From Diaporthe sp. PMI_573 (Eukaryota; Ascomycota; Sordariomycetes; Diaporthales; Diaporthaceae): 64,000 nucleotides of DNA. Numbering within the stretch: the stretch's first letter is position 1; every line of letters starts with the position of its first letter. The notes under the pieces are model-generated. The model was not told the origin of the DNA, ran no database searches, and worked only from the letters and a program-made list of their open reading frames with translations. A program made the translations under genes and the position numbers. Location of the stretch: assembly GCA_021399435.1 (NCBI GenBank), contig JAJTUP010000146.1, positions 1-64,000 on the forward strand, in the 5' to 3' direction. Shown piece by piece: positions 11,735 through 22,123 of this stretch.

Positions 11735-12720
11735 GAGTATATTTCTGCTATGGGTAAGTCCTTGATTCCTCTAATTATTTTTAAGGGACTAAACATTTAA
11801 TAGTAGTGGTTTCCTATTGCCCTTAAAGATCACGACGGCTAATAGTTTATGGTGATAAAAAAGGGGTAGATAGAGAAACCTATCGCTATCTACTAGCTTT
11901 AGAGGGTCTTCCTTCTGCTAATAGCGCTAGAAGACCCTTCTAAATGGTGCCTTCTTGTAATTAATAGGTACTATATATATATAATGGTGGATTTTATGTG
12001 GGAATGCTTCTTGAATAAGGTGTATATTGTTTTTTTGCTAGCCTATACCTTATATATGCTTTAACTGCTAGATGTAGCGGTCTTTGGCCTTTTAAAGACT
12101 GCCTTTAAGAAGTATCTTGGCTAACAAGAAGGGTATAATTTATCGTTAGTTATAGTAAAGAAATGTTTCCTTTATTACTATCACAAGGCCTAAATAAAGG
12201 TACTTATAGAGTTAAATATCTATTCTGGCTGGTAGGTAACGAGTCTTTAGCCGTTATCTAAGTATAGGGTACTTAGAAGCTACTTTATCGAAGATAATTG
12301 CGTAAAGGAAGTAAAAACGCTGGAATTGGCTACTGGTGATAGCTTTAGTAGCCATTTTTATACTAATAAGTACTTTTGTCTGCCGTAAGGGACCTTTTTT
12401 GTGACTCCTAAGTGGTCTTAAAAGCTACGTGGCATGGTGGCCCGGTATGCTTGTTGGAAGCAACTGAGCCCTATATAACGACTCCTCTTTAGGAAAATTC
12501 TCAAGAGCTGGGACTAGAAAGACGTTAGTCTGATAATATTCTTATAAAAAGCCTAGAAGCTAGAACGCTAAATTAAAGTTAGCAGGGTGGTTCGAAGGAA
12601 GAAGGTTTAACTTGACCTAAATAAGCTTTTTGCTGACATTAAGGCTATTTGGAGGACCTAAATAGAAGCTGGCATGGTACTAGAAGATAGCGACGGGTTA
12701 GAAGAGTCAGAAACACCATT
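11735..12720 (+). mobile_element. Relic of a pogo/Fot-type DDE transposon
   Basis: Plus-strand translation, ignoring stops, gives text of the pogo/Fot1 (Tc1-mariner superfamily) DDE transposase. LLVINRYYIYIMVDFMWEC corresponds to the LLVIDGHGSH-type block, and NKVYIVFLLAYTLYML to the FLPPHTSHxLQPLD approach. LLDVAVFGLLKTAFKKYLG follows at 12065-12120, and NIYSGW*VTSL*PLSK near 12220 matches the family's NIxSxWxxTGxxP block. Many stops are present and the catalytic Asp of the DGHxSH block is lost. The N-terminal HTH half is missing, presumably separated by the Gypsy element. Terminal repeats were not located. Confidence 0.75.
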
Positions 12721-13499
12721 AGAAACGGGGTTAACTATCGTGGTGGCGGTGGCGTCGGCGTTACGGCGAAGGCGGCGTGGGTGACGGAGGGCGGCCGAGA
12801 ACGGGGGTGGGCCGAGATCCGGGCCGGGCACGTTACACAGTGCAATGTTCAGGTTGTTATGGCCATCGAGGACCGAAGTAATAACTTGCCTGAATATTCA
12901 AACGTCCCAATTGATAACTCGGAGCTGAACCAGTAGACTCAGTCATAATGGGTATTACCTGTCAACGCAACTACTCCCGATAATCTTTCCCGGGCTGTTT
13001 TGAAATTTCGCCACCAAATCGCACCAGCCTTTCATAGATCGAGTTAATTTCTCACGAAGTAGCCATGGTTCCTCACCGAATCACAATATCTCAAGAAGCA
13101 TCCAAAATCTCTCCTGCAGATATCTCTGCCAGTCTCAAGATTTACAACAATGATGGTAGGCAGCAGAGATTTACAACATCAAGGCGTAACATTGTGCGCA
13201 AGTTCTCAAAACATAAACATAGCATTTCTTTCGTGTTGATGCATTGAATTTAATATATTTTTTCTTTGCTTGAAGTTTCCATCAAGTTACACCCAGGCGA
13301 CAGCAATATCTGTGCAAAGAATCCATGATTTTTACAATGAAGTTGAACACGACTTGCGTTAATGCTTTACCAGGAACAAGACGGCTAACAACGGATTGAA
13401 AGGGAAGTTGGGAATGAATTTGGAACTCGACAAGCGCTATGCCACCATCTTTTCCTCCATGAAACTAAATTGACACATTGACCCAACCTATTCGGCAAC
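12721..13499. other. Transition from repeats to unique sequence, no gene seen
   Basis: A GC-rich stretch with GGCG repeats (12750-12830) ends the repeat block, and composition becomes ordinary after about 12840. A 60-codon ATG frame at 13065-13247 has no recognisable features and is not called. Confidence 0.6.
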
Positions 13500-15849
13500 C
13501 TATGCATCCTTGACAAGCGCAACCTTGGCCCCGTTCAAATTAACAGTCGTCAGCCCCAGACCCTCAGTCCATGGGTTTGGATCCCTCGACTCGATCCGAT
13601 CAAATGTCTGCACCAGTCTTACAACGACATAGCTTGCCTCGGTCAGGGCAAACTGCTGGCCTGGGCAGATACGTGGGCCCCCATTAAATGGCAGATATGA
13701 CCATCCGGGCCTCATGTCGGGGCGTGCCCAACGCTCGGGCTCAAATTCGTGGGCGTCGTCTCCGAAGACTGACTTCCTCCTGTGCATGGCATACACAGAG
13801 TACGAGACACCTTCACCTTTGCCGATGCTCACGGGGGACTGGCCATCGGGCCCACCGCCGTGGGGGATCACAGTATTGCGGCTTGCGATGCGGGAGTTGA
13901 GAGGGACGACCGGGTAGAGGCGAAGAGCTGGGAGAGAGAAGAGAGCACTTGTCAGTATGAGGTCTTTCCAACGTGGCTTTGCAAGTTAAAGGGGCTTGGG
14001 GGATGATATGATGACCGGCCCCTTTCAATAGTAATCTGCCAATCTTGAACCAAATTTAGAGGGCTGCCTCAGGGGGGTTTACGAACGGCCTTCCGAGATA
14101 GCACTCAACACCAGGGCGAAGCCAAGCCCACCCCCCCCCCAAAGGCCTCCTCAGAGATAGAAAGCTAAATTTGAATTCGAAGCAGGGAATGGTGAAGTAC
14201 GAGATACCAAATTTCGAAACTCACATTCGTTCAAGAGATACTTGACATATTTCATGCCACGGAGCGTGTCATAGTCCGGGAAGACCCCACCAAGGGCATC
14301 GACTTCTTCCTTGAGCCTGGCCCAAATATCGGGGCGGCGGGACAAGACGAAGAAAGTGTTTGACAGAAGTGACGCAGTGGTATCACGGCCGGCCAGAAGC
14401 ACGTTTAGCAGCTCATGTCGCAACTCGATCGGGTCCGATGTCTCCTTGGCCATCTCGTACAGGAATACGTACCTCTTCTTGCCGTCGGGCCCCACAATGC
14501 AAGAGGAGTCATCATCCTCCTCGCCCGCCTTATTGCCCGGACTGGTAGGCCCCGTGCTCGCGGGTGAACTGGCGCATTTCTTCCGTAAGGCATTCGAGAT
14601 GTACCTGTCGACAAAGCTGTGCACAGTCACAAGGGCCGCATCCCATTCCGCATCCCGGAAGATGTAGTTGGCCACGAACCAGTTCCTGGGCCGAAAGTGC
14701 GCCTTGGACTGGGCCATGTCGAAGGCCCTCATAAACATGTGCTCCTCCGAGTCGGGTGACTTCTGCAGCGTGTTGAGGCTCCGCCCAAAGAGCACCTCCG
14801 TGGCCGCATCGATCGTCAGCCGGAAGAAGAGAGGCGCCAAGTCCACCGTCGCCCCATTCGAGGGGATCAAGTTGATCAGGTGCGACACATGCTCCTCGTA
14901 CGTATCCAGGTTGCTGACCTGCAACTTGGCAAAGGTCGGTCTCACAAGTGCCTGTGAAGAATTTAATCAGCTACGACCGCCAGGTAATGGTTCGTCGGCA
15001 GTGAGACAAGCGTGGGTGGGACGGAAGAATGTAAGCTGCCTAGGACCAATCAGGGAAGCTGGAAATTCGGGCGCCAATATTTTCTAATCCGGTCAGACTG
15101 TCGGGAACTCCCCGTCGTTGTTGACGATCAGGACAGAGACCAGTCCGGCATAGACGGGATGGAAAAATGTTTGCATCGGTGTCGCAAGCGGAGATGCCAG
15201 GTGCAGCTTCAGAACGCGATGACCGGGCCTTCCGGCCGATGCAAGGGACTCTTTTCCGGGAAGAAAGGGACGGAGCGAGTGCATGACAGGTGCATGACAG
15301 GCCGGATGTAACGCCAGTGCCGATAGGCCAAGACGACGATCCGACCGCGGTCCGTATAAGGCGAGGAAAGCAAGCAAGAGAAGAGTAACCAAAAAAAAAA
15401 AAAGAACCGGAACAATAACTCACCCGAGAATGTTCCCAAGCCGCCCCATCCGTCGTGAAGATCCCCGAGCCAAGCAGCGGTCCGAGAGTGTCTATCCTCT
15501 GACCCACGGCGAAATCCTTGAAATTGGTCGACAGCACAGTCTTGATATTCTCCGGGTCGATCGTATGCGTAAAAGACCTCCCCAGCGCCTTGGTCTCGAA
15601 CGTCTTGCCCATGGCCGCGTACCGCCGCAGCCCCAGCTCGAGAATACCGTGGTTTTTTGCCGCCTTCAGCATCTCGAGCACGTTCTGGATCCCGACCCAT
15701 TGCTCCCACTGCGGCAACTTCCTCGCCGGCTGCGTGCCGTTCTTTTGCGCAAAGGCTTGGGCCTCGAGATAATTTTGTACCTTGCTTGCCAAGACCAGTA
15801 ACGCAAGACACCCGACCGCGACGGGGAGGTATGCTGAGAGCAATTGCAT
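13500..15849 (-). CDS. Cytochrome P450, CYP52-like (526 aa, three exons)
   Basis: Heme-thiolate monooxygenase of the microsomal type, expected to hydroxylate a lipophilic substrate with electrons from NADPH-P450 reductase at the ER. Exons are 15849-15424, 14951-14225 and 13927-13500; the joins read [13 protein letters not shown] and [12 protein letters not shown] and stay in frame. A hydrophobic N-terminal anchor (about residues 5-22) is followed by the I-helix motif AGRDTT (near 329), the ExxR of the K helix (E384-R387) and the heme loop [12 protein letters not shown] with Cys472. [20 protein letters not shown] and NxRxA-like text are typical of CYP52/CYP539-type alkane or fatty-acid hydroxylases. 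Both introns are long for such a gene (472 and 297 nt). It is the first intact gene next to the repeat block. The substrate cannot be told; tailoring of a secondary metabolite is as possible as fatty-acid oxidation. Confidence 0.9.
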
Positions 15850-17608
15850 GACGGGCTTATCTGGCCGTCCGCTGGGGTGCGTTTCCTATATGGGTTGGGA
15901 GAGTCCGGCTTGCTGACCGGGTATGTCTGCGCCCGTTGAGAGGGGAACAATGGAGTTGTGCTCCGTTAGGTAACTAATACGAGGCTCTGCACTGCAAGTC
16001 AAGGTTAGAAGTGGTGGTCGTACTGGCCGTGATGAATCGCAACTGCTTACCAAATCCCGAGCCAGTGTTGAAGAGCCTGATGATGGAGAATGACACGAGT
16101 GACAGTGAAGGGCATGTCATGTCCTTAAGTAGGGGAGATGTGACGGTCATTCACCCAAGGTCGCCTTGATGACATGCATGAGAAACCCGTCATCCCTGGT
16201 TAGGCGAATGTTTTTGGTCTCAAGAGGCAGCCTGTCAGCCAGATGGCGGTGGGAACAGCGACGACCGAGGCGAACTGTTCGTGGACTCCGGTCATCATTG
16301 CATACTTCTGATGCCAAAAGGAACGAGCCCACTTCTGTGGCAATTCAACCTGTCAGGCTCAACTCAGCCCGCCAACCCCGTTGCATCTTAAATATTGGTC
16401 AAAGGCGACAGTAAACATTATTGACATCATTGTGGCGGTGGCCATTTGACCACTGGAACATTAATACCTAAGTGGGTACATACATGTGGAGGGCTGAAGC
16501 TAGCATCTAGGGAGAATCATACATTGAGTTTGTGTCAGCCAGTGTCATCATGTCAGCCTTCCTGCCAAAAACTGCAGGCGAATGATCCCTCATGAAAATA
16601 CAGCACTTCAATGTTTCAAAAGTCCAGCAACGCCGCTTGAACTCATAACGCTCCATTATTTCTCCATCCAGTCTGTCAGATCTCATGATCACAAGAGAGT
16701 GCCCAGTCTGGGTAAATCTTGTTTTTAAGACTCAATTCAGAGCTACAAACATACCTAGGCTATAATAGAATCTGAGAAAGTAATTTCCCTTTTTTGAACT
16801 GTTTCATGCCGCGGTACAAGTCTATGGCCAAGTGAGTCGAGTTTGCTCCAGGGTCTGGGATGTACAACAATAGGATCTTAGCGAACTTAGCCCTTACTTT
16901 CGAAGCATAGATTCCCAGGAACCAAAATCGTATTACAGGTCTGAACTGGATTAAAGTAACTCTAAATTAACTAAATTAATTAAAATTAAGTAATTAGGAC
17001 TAGTTGGTACTAATTGGTGCTAAATTTTATTTATCTTCTTACCCTAGGTGGGCTGGCTAAAGTTGGTAGAGTTAATAAAGTGGCTGGGCATGTGTTCTGT
17101 CTGGCTGACTGTCTATCTACATTAGTATTGAAGCTAATATTAATTTTATTATTATTCTTTTATCATCTTATTGCTTAGCGTGGTGGAGATATAGACCTCT
17201 GCAAAAAACGTCGATTTTGGTGGGAAATCTGGCCCGAATCGGGGGGTGGCCGACTTACCATCCAGAAAGCCGCGTAGGCACAGCCTTCACAACAGTACGT
17301 GCAACCTAACTAATTTTGGACGTGCGCCTTCTCGTTCTTTGTGCCCAGATCGAAAGCCACGTTGTGTGCTCGTCTATGGCACGTCAAGTGACTCACTGAA
17401 AAGTAGTCTCTCACGGTTCCTCACTGGCGCCGCGCTATTCGTCGCTCTAAGTCACTCAGTCCAACATTTTCTCCAGTCACTTCCTTCCGGTTACTCCAAA
17501 AAAGCACAAAACCCAGAAGGCTCTCCGTTGGCCTCAACCTAATCTTGCATTCAACCTTCGACACGAACCAACCCGACGTCTCGCAACTTGCATGCCTGTC
17601 GCGACAAA
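15850..17608. other. Intergenic region, divergent promoters, AT-rich core
   Basis: Lies between the start codons of the P450 and the peptidase-like gene. Positions 16960-17200 are strongly AT-rich (AATTAA and TTATT tracts), unlike both sides, and may be an old repeat remnant. No gene is recognised. Confidence 0.6.
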
Positions 17609-19177
17609 ATGGCATCTCCTGTTGTTGCACTTGCAATCTCTCCCATCCGTTCAGCCCACTCAACTCCTGCGAGGCGGCGACAGATTACACCATCCCCCGA
17701 GGCGTCTTCGTACAAGCACTCACTTATTCTCACTACTCTGAGGAAGAAACCATGCAACCTATTTCTGGGGGGCTCCCTCCCAACTCAACCATACTTTGCA
17801 CCCAGGCTGCTTTTCCCTGAGGGGGCTGCCAGTATCCAGGGCATCCAAAACCTCCATGCTCATCCGCCTCGGTCCGATATCCTCGCATCGAACCAAAACA
17901 CCGGAAGGCATGTCCTACTGCCGTTCGACTTGAGAGACCCTACAATCGCCCTGGACCATGAAGATGTCCAGCCCCTACTCTACAACGTCTTTCCCGGCAC
18001 ACATAATGTCGTTGAGGGCCGGCACCGGTCATTTCTGCTTTTCCAAGTTGAGAAGCTTCCGGAGAAGCCATGGCCTTTGACAGTTGGAGGCGTTTCTATT
18101 ACCATCACTGACAACGTGGAAGGACGTGGTCCACTGTTCCCCAAACAGAGACTCCTTCCTTCCAATATCAAGATTTGCTCGCACTATGCTGGCCAGGACC
18201 TGGCATCTGGCAGAGTCCTGCGAGATCTGGCTCGGGAGCTCAATGACGCGATTCAACTCAATCTCCCCAGAGTTCGACTCCTCGAGCTCATGTATACAAA
18301 AGACAGAGCGTTCTACGCCATCCTTGCCGACGACGTCGATATTCACGCCGTTTACAAACAGTTGCCTGTCATGATTGCCAACTGTTTTGTGGGATACCTG
18401 CGAGACGAGGAGCTGAAAAGGCCCCATTGGGCGGACATGCAGGCGAAAAGGCTCGTTAGTCCCCAGCCAGAACAGGGCACAACGGATGATACTCCATACG
18501 ATATACTCAGGCCGGGAGTAGTTGTTTGCAGCCAGACAATCAAAGACAACGCGCATCCAGCCTGGTTGGCTACGACATCTGGTGTCCAGGTAGAGAATTC
18601 AGCAGGCGACCGCTTCATGACCGCAGCTTCCCATGGGATCGGCATCGATGAGCAAGTTTGGCAGATTGCATCTCAGGGACCCAAGAGGCTCGTCGGCAAA
18701 GCCGTTCAAGAAATCTCGTTTACCGATATCAGCTTGGTGCAGTTGGGAGAGGATATCATCTTCTCGAATGAGACTTTTGAGAACAGTGCTGGTCACGTTC
18801 CCCAGTTCACAAGGCTCTTTGGAGAAGATCCCGCAAGCGACAAAACTGTGGACGGGATCTGTTACCTTAACAGCCCCGATACTGGAAGTATGGATGGGGT
18901 CGTGGTGATGAATTCCATCAAGTTGGAGAAGTCCTCTCATCCTACAGAGGATGCATTGAAATATGTACTGTACGACTGGCTGTATGTTGGCCAAGAGGAC
19001 GGAAATTCTGACAAAGAGCGACTACCTGACGGGACAAGTGGATCAGTCATCTGGGACGACGATGGTGTCATCCTCGGATTCTACCATTACTACATCACCA
19101 ATGGGCCGTTCGCGGGTTTCGCTGCGACGGTAAGTGCGATCGAGTTGGTGGAAGCTGGGTATAGACTGGCCAGATAG
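17609..19177 (+). CDS. Trypsin-like serine peptidase-fold protein, fungal hypothetical (522 aa)
   Basis: Single exon from ATG 17609; the frame is open upstream only through a TTG. The C-terminal half has the three spaced blocks of a chymotrypsin-fold peptidase: FMTAASHG (His342), TDISLVQL (Asp373) and GTSGSVIWDDDG (Ser477), each followed by hydrophobic strand-like text. The N-terminal 300 residues match no family I know; no signal peptide or membrane segment is seen, so it is probably intracellular. The block order and the GTSGS motif support an intact catalytic triad, but the assignment comes from motif reading alone. Its stop lies about 300 bases from that of the convergent ATP-grasp gene. 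Confidence 0.65.
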   Translation: MASPVVALAISPIRSAHSTPARRRQITPSPEASSYKHSLILTTLRKKPCNLFLGGSLPTQPYFAPRLLFPEGAASIQGIQNLHAHPPRSDILASNQNTGRHVLLPFDLRDPTIALDHEDVQPLLYNVFPGTHNVVEGRHRSFLLFQVEKLPEKPWPLTVGGVSITITDNVEGRGPLFPKQRLLPSNIKICSHYAGQDLASGRVLRDLARELNDAIQLNLPRVRLLELMYTKDRAFYAILADDVDIHAVYKQLPVMIANCFVGYLRDEELKRPHWADMQAKRLVSPQPEQGTTDDTPYDILRPGVVVCSQTIKDNAHPAWLATTSGVQVENSAGDRFMTAASHGIGIDEQVWQIASQGPKRLVGKAVQEISFTDISLVQLGEDIIFSNETFENSAGHVPQFTRLFGEDPASDKTVDGICYLNSPDTGSMDGVVVMNSIKLEKSSHPTEDALKYVLYDWLYVGQEDGNSDKERLPDGTSGSVIWDDDGVILGFYHYYITNGPFAGFAATVSAIELVEAGYRLAR

Positions 19178-19473
19178 TTGCCAACGGCCACATCAAGTTT
19201 TGGACCGGAGTCGAGAGATACATCATTCTGCCTCTGTACTCTACCTCTCTCGACTTGTATTACCCGTCGCGTTTGTAGTAACCATTTTGGGAAGCCTATT
19301 GCCATGCTTCAATGCTTGAGGATCTTGTCACAGTCTGTTGAATCTTCACAGAGCTGACTCACTTTATTTGATTACTATATCCCAAAATACCACTAAGCAT
19401 TAACCATGAGCGTCCATACAAAAGAAAAGTCCGGCTACCCAGCTGTATCGCCCAATTCAATCCGTTTGCAAGC

Positions 19474-20874
19474 TTACTTACGGATGCGGATAGCATTCAC
19501 CGCGTCCATCATGGCCAGCATGGAGGCCTGATCCTCACCCCCCACCACCAAGGAACCGATGCTGTACCTGAAAATCCCGCCCGGTCCGCCACGACCATGC
19601 GTCCAACCGGTGATGACAAGACGGCCTTCTTCCAGCTCCTTGGAAAATTGGGCCTCGAAGGCATTGCGGTCTCCTCTCACGGCAAGAGGCGTCAGGAGAG
19701 AGGCGCAGTTCAGACCCCGAGATGTGAAGTGGTTCCGCATGAGCCCCAAGATGTAACTCCCGGTCAGCCGCACGTTCAAGTCGATGACATGCTGTTTGTT
19801 GTTCTCATCAAGCATGATGTCCGCCCCCAAAGGGCCGTAGTATCCTTGGTCAAAGACATATTTGGAGATCTGCTTGGCAGTCTCACCGTAATACTCCTCC
19901 CAATGCTTCTGACGGTTGAAGTCGACGAATGCGCCACTCCAATAGTTACGTTCGTCCAGGATTGGCTCTGTGCAGCTGACCCAAACGGAGCGCCCAGTAT
20001 TCGTGACGAAGAGGTTCAGACCGCGGGGAACGCCTGGAAGCATGTCCTGGAGGATTAGACAGGCCGGCTTCAGATGCTCGTTCACGACATTGACACTCCG
20101 GATCATGATGGATGTCTCTTCTTGAAGGCCTTCAAGACAGTCGGCACGGTCAGATTCATCCTTGAGTACGAAGACACCTTGGCCACCAACTGCCTGAGGG
20201 ACCTTGACAACGAATGGCAAGTCACGCTGCTGGATCGGCGCAAGCATTTTGTCCACCTCGGCAGCGACCAAAAGTGGATCTTTGGCTTCCTCTGGTGACA
20301 GCTGCGAGTCGATGACATCGGAGCGCGGGCTGGTCAGAGGTGCAAAAGCCAGAGTTCTCTTGGACAAGAGCTTGTAGTGGACATCGGTATCAACCGTCAC
20401 CGTACGACCTTCCAGAATATCCAATGGGGTGTATGAAAAGAGCTTAGTCGGCCCTGCTCTCTTGATATCAGACGGTTCGCTGATGAATCTGACATCGGGC
20501 CTCTGAGCGGGGTCAAGCTGAGAGTAGACACGCTCGGCATCCTCGCGATGACCAGGCACCGCGGTGAGCTTGGCGAAGAAGCCGCTCTTTGGGGGCTCTA
20601 CATCGAACAGATAAAGAGGAATAGGTCCAGTCTGAAAGGCGTGGTATTGAGCGGCGGACCCTAGACAAATACGAGCGTAGATGTCGTTGTCAAGCTTCGG
20701 ATATCTCGGGGACTGGTACGCATACTTGACTGGCTTCGGGAAGGACGGTGCAACCTGTGGCCCGGGTGGAGGGACGGCCATGACGAAGCCGACTTCGTGG
20801 CCGTTTCCCCCATCCAAATTGTAGAGGTCAAAGAGAGTTTGGTCAAGAGTGATGGTCGGAAGATTGGGAGCCAT
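19474..20874 (-). CDS. ATP-grasp domain enzyme (466 aa, single exon)
   Basis: ATP-grasp enzymes activate a carboxylate as acyl phosphate and join it to an amine or thiol. Here FVVKVPQAVGGQGVFVLKD supplies the glycine-rich nucleotide loop. GPLGADIMLDENNKQHVIDL followed by NVRLTGSY gives the acidic and Asn metal ligands near the C-terminal end, as expected for the fold. The N-terminal part (YNLDGGNGHEVGFVMAVPPP and on) looks like the family's substrate lobe. The protein resembles fungal ATP-grasp proteins annotated as solid-state-culture-specific; the substrate is unknown. There is no signal peptide, so it is likely cytosolic. It is divergent from the ABCC transporter across 1.25 kb, an arrangement that would suit make-and-export of an amide product, though that is inference. 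Confidence 0.78.
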   Translation of the reverse strand: MAPNLPTITLDQTLFDLYNLDGGNGHEVGFVMAVPPPGPQVAPSFPKPVKYAYQSPRYPKLDNDIYARICLGSAAQYHAFQTGPIPLYLFDVEPPKSGFFAKLTAVPGHREDAERVYSQLDPAQRPDVRFISEPSDIKRAGPTKLFSYTPLDILEGRTVTVDTDVHYKLLSKRTLAFAPLTSPRSDVIDSQLSPEEAKDPLLVAAEVDKMLAPIQQRDLPFVVKVPQAVGGQGVFVLKDESDRADCLEGLQEETSIMIRSVNVVNEHLKPACLILQDMLPGVPRGLNLFVTNTGRSVWVSCTEPILDERNYWSGAFVDFNRQKHWEEYYGETAKQISKYVFDQGYYGPLGADIMLDENNKQHVIDLNVRLTGSYILGLMRNHFTSRGLNCASLLTPLAVRGDRNAFEAQFSKELEEGRLVITGWTHGRGGPGGIFRYSIGSLVVGGEDQASMLAMMDAVNAIRIRK

Positions 20875-22123
20875 GATAGCCGAGTGATTTGACGTGTCTG
20901 ACTTGGAATTGATGGGCGAGACGCGACGACGTGTCCAACAGGAATTGCAGGTATGGTTTCGGCGATAACAGATCTCAGTTGGCTAAATTGTGAGATGGAC
21001 CATGACAACCGGGTGTGACAGGATCTGCAGTCATTCTTATAAGCAACCTTATTCTTCCCACTCTTGCTTTCTCAAGGAAGCATTTTGCAGCCTGTCCTCC
21101 GGACTAGCCTCATTAATTGCTTGGGCTGAGAACAGAAGGCATGGCTCGCAGCTCAATGGATCTGCCCACTACTCTGAAGAAATGTCGCAACTGTCAGCCC
21201 GACCACTAGCACACCATTCACGCCTATTTGCCTCCAGATTTGCAGGATTGTCTGCCATGGATGGCGGGATAGACGCGGCGATGCATGGCAGCGCGTCAAG
21301 ACAATGACAATGATGCATTGCGCTTGTCCGAATGCGTAGCCCATAGTTACAATAGTCTCAGAACGAGTATCCCGTTCCAGAATCGTATTCCACTTTGAAT
21401 CAGTGAGCATCTACTTAGGCTCAGCTGAGGGCAACCCTAACTTAGGATAGGAAGAAGGCAAATTGGTCACTGTGGCGGGATGCCGTCGTGGTGCTGTCAG
21501 CTATGGGCGTGTGTTCTTCATTTCCGGGAAGTAAAAAAAAAAAAAACTAGAACAACACCCCTAGACAATATTAACGCATAGAGACCAAGGCTGAACATGT
21601 CAGATGGCGTGGCATGAGAGACTTTTAGACTCACACCTAGGGGTAAATGCGGGAACAAATTTCCAGTCAGCCATCCAAGGTGTCATCCACCTGTCCGTGG
21701 CTGACATTTCTGCTGACATCCTCTTTCCGAATCGGCTCCAGACAGAGAAATTCGAGCAATATCGTGGCCGAACGGGAGGTGGATCGCGTTCACATGCACA
21801 ACAAAATGTGGAAAGGTGGCACGCGATGGCAAATTCCAAAGCGATGACTCCGCTGGCACGTGGCACCCGTATGGGAGAGGATGATGCTTATGCCTTGGGC
21901 CATGGCAGCAGAGGCGATAAAACCATGCCATCTCCATTATCATGGCTTGGCACAACAAGGCCGATGCACCGTCATTCTTCTCATCCTGCTGTCCCCACGC
22001 CGGGCCAGGGTCAGAGACCAACTGTGCAACATCTCCACGTGCGTCGGCTACCGGCCCAGCCTAAAAGGTTCGGCTCCGATCTCAGCCTTGGTCTGGTAAT
22101 CACTTCTAAGGAGACCAATCACC
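20875..22123. other. Shared divergent promoter region of the ATP-grasp and ABC transporter genes
   Basis: No gene recognised. It contains a 15-base A run near 21533-21547. ORFs here lack an ATG in good context or recognisable content. Confidence 0.6.

Noticed and set aside
13065..13247. A 60-codon ATG frame next to the repeat block
   Set aside because: No motif, no splice partners and ordinary length for chance.
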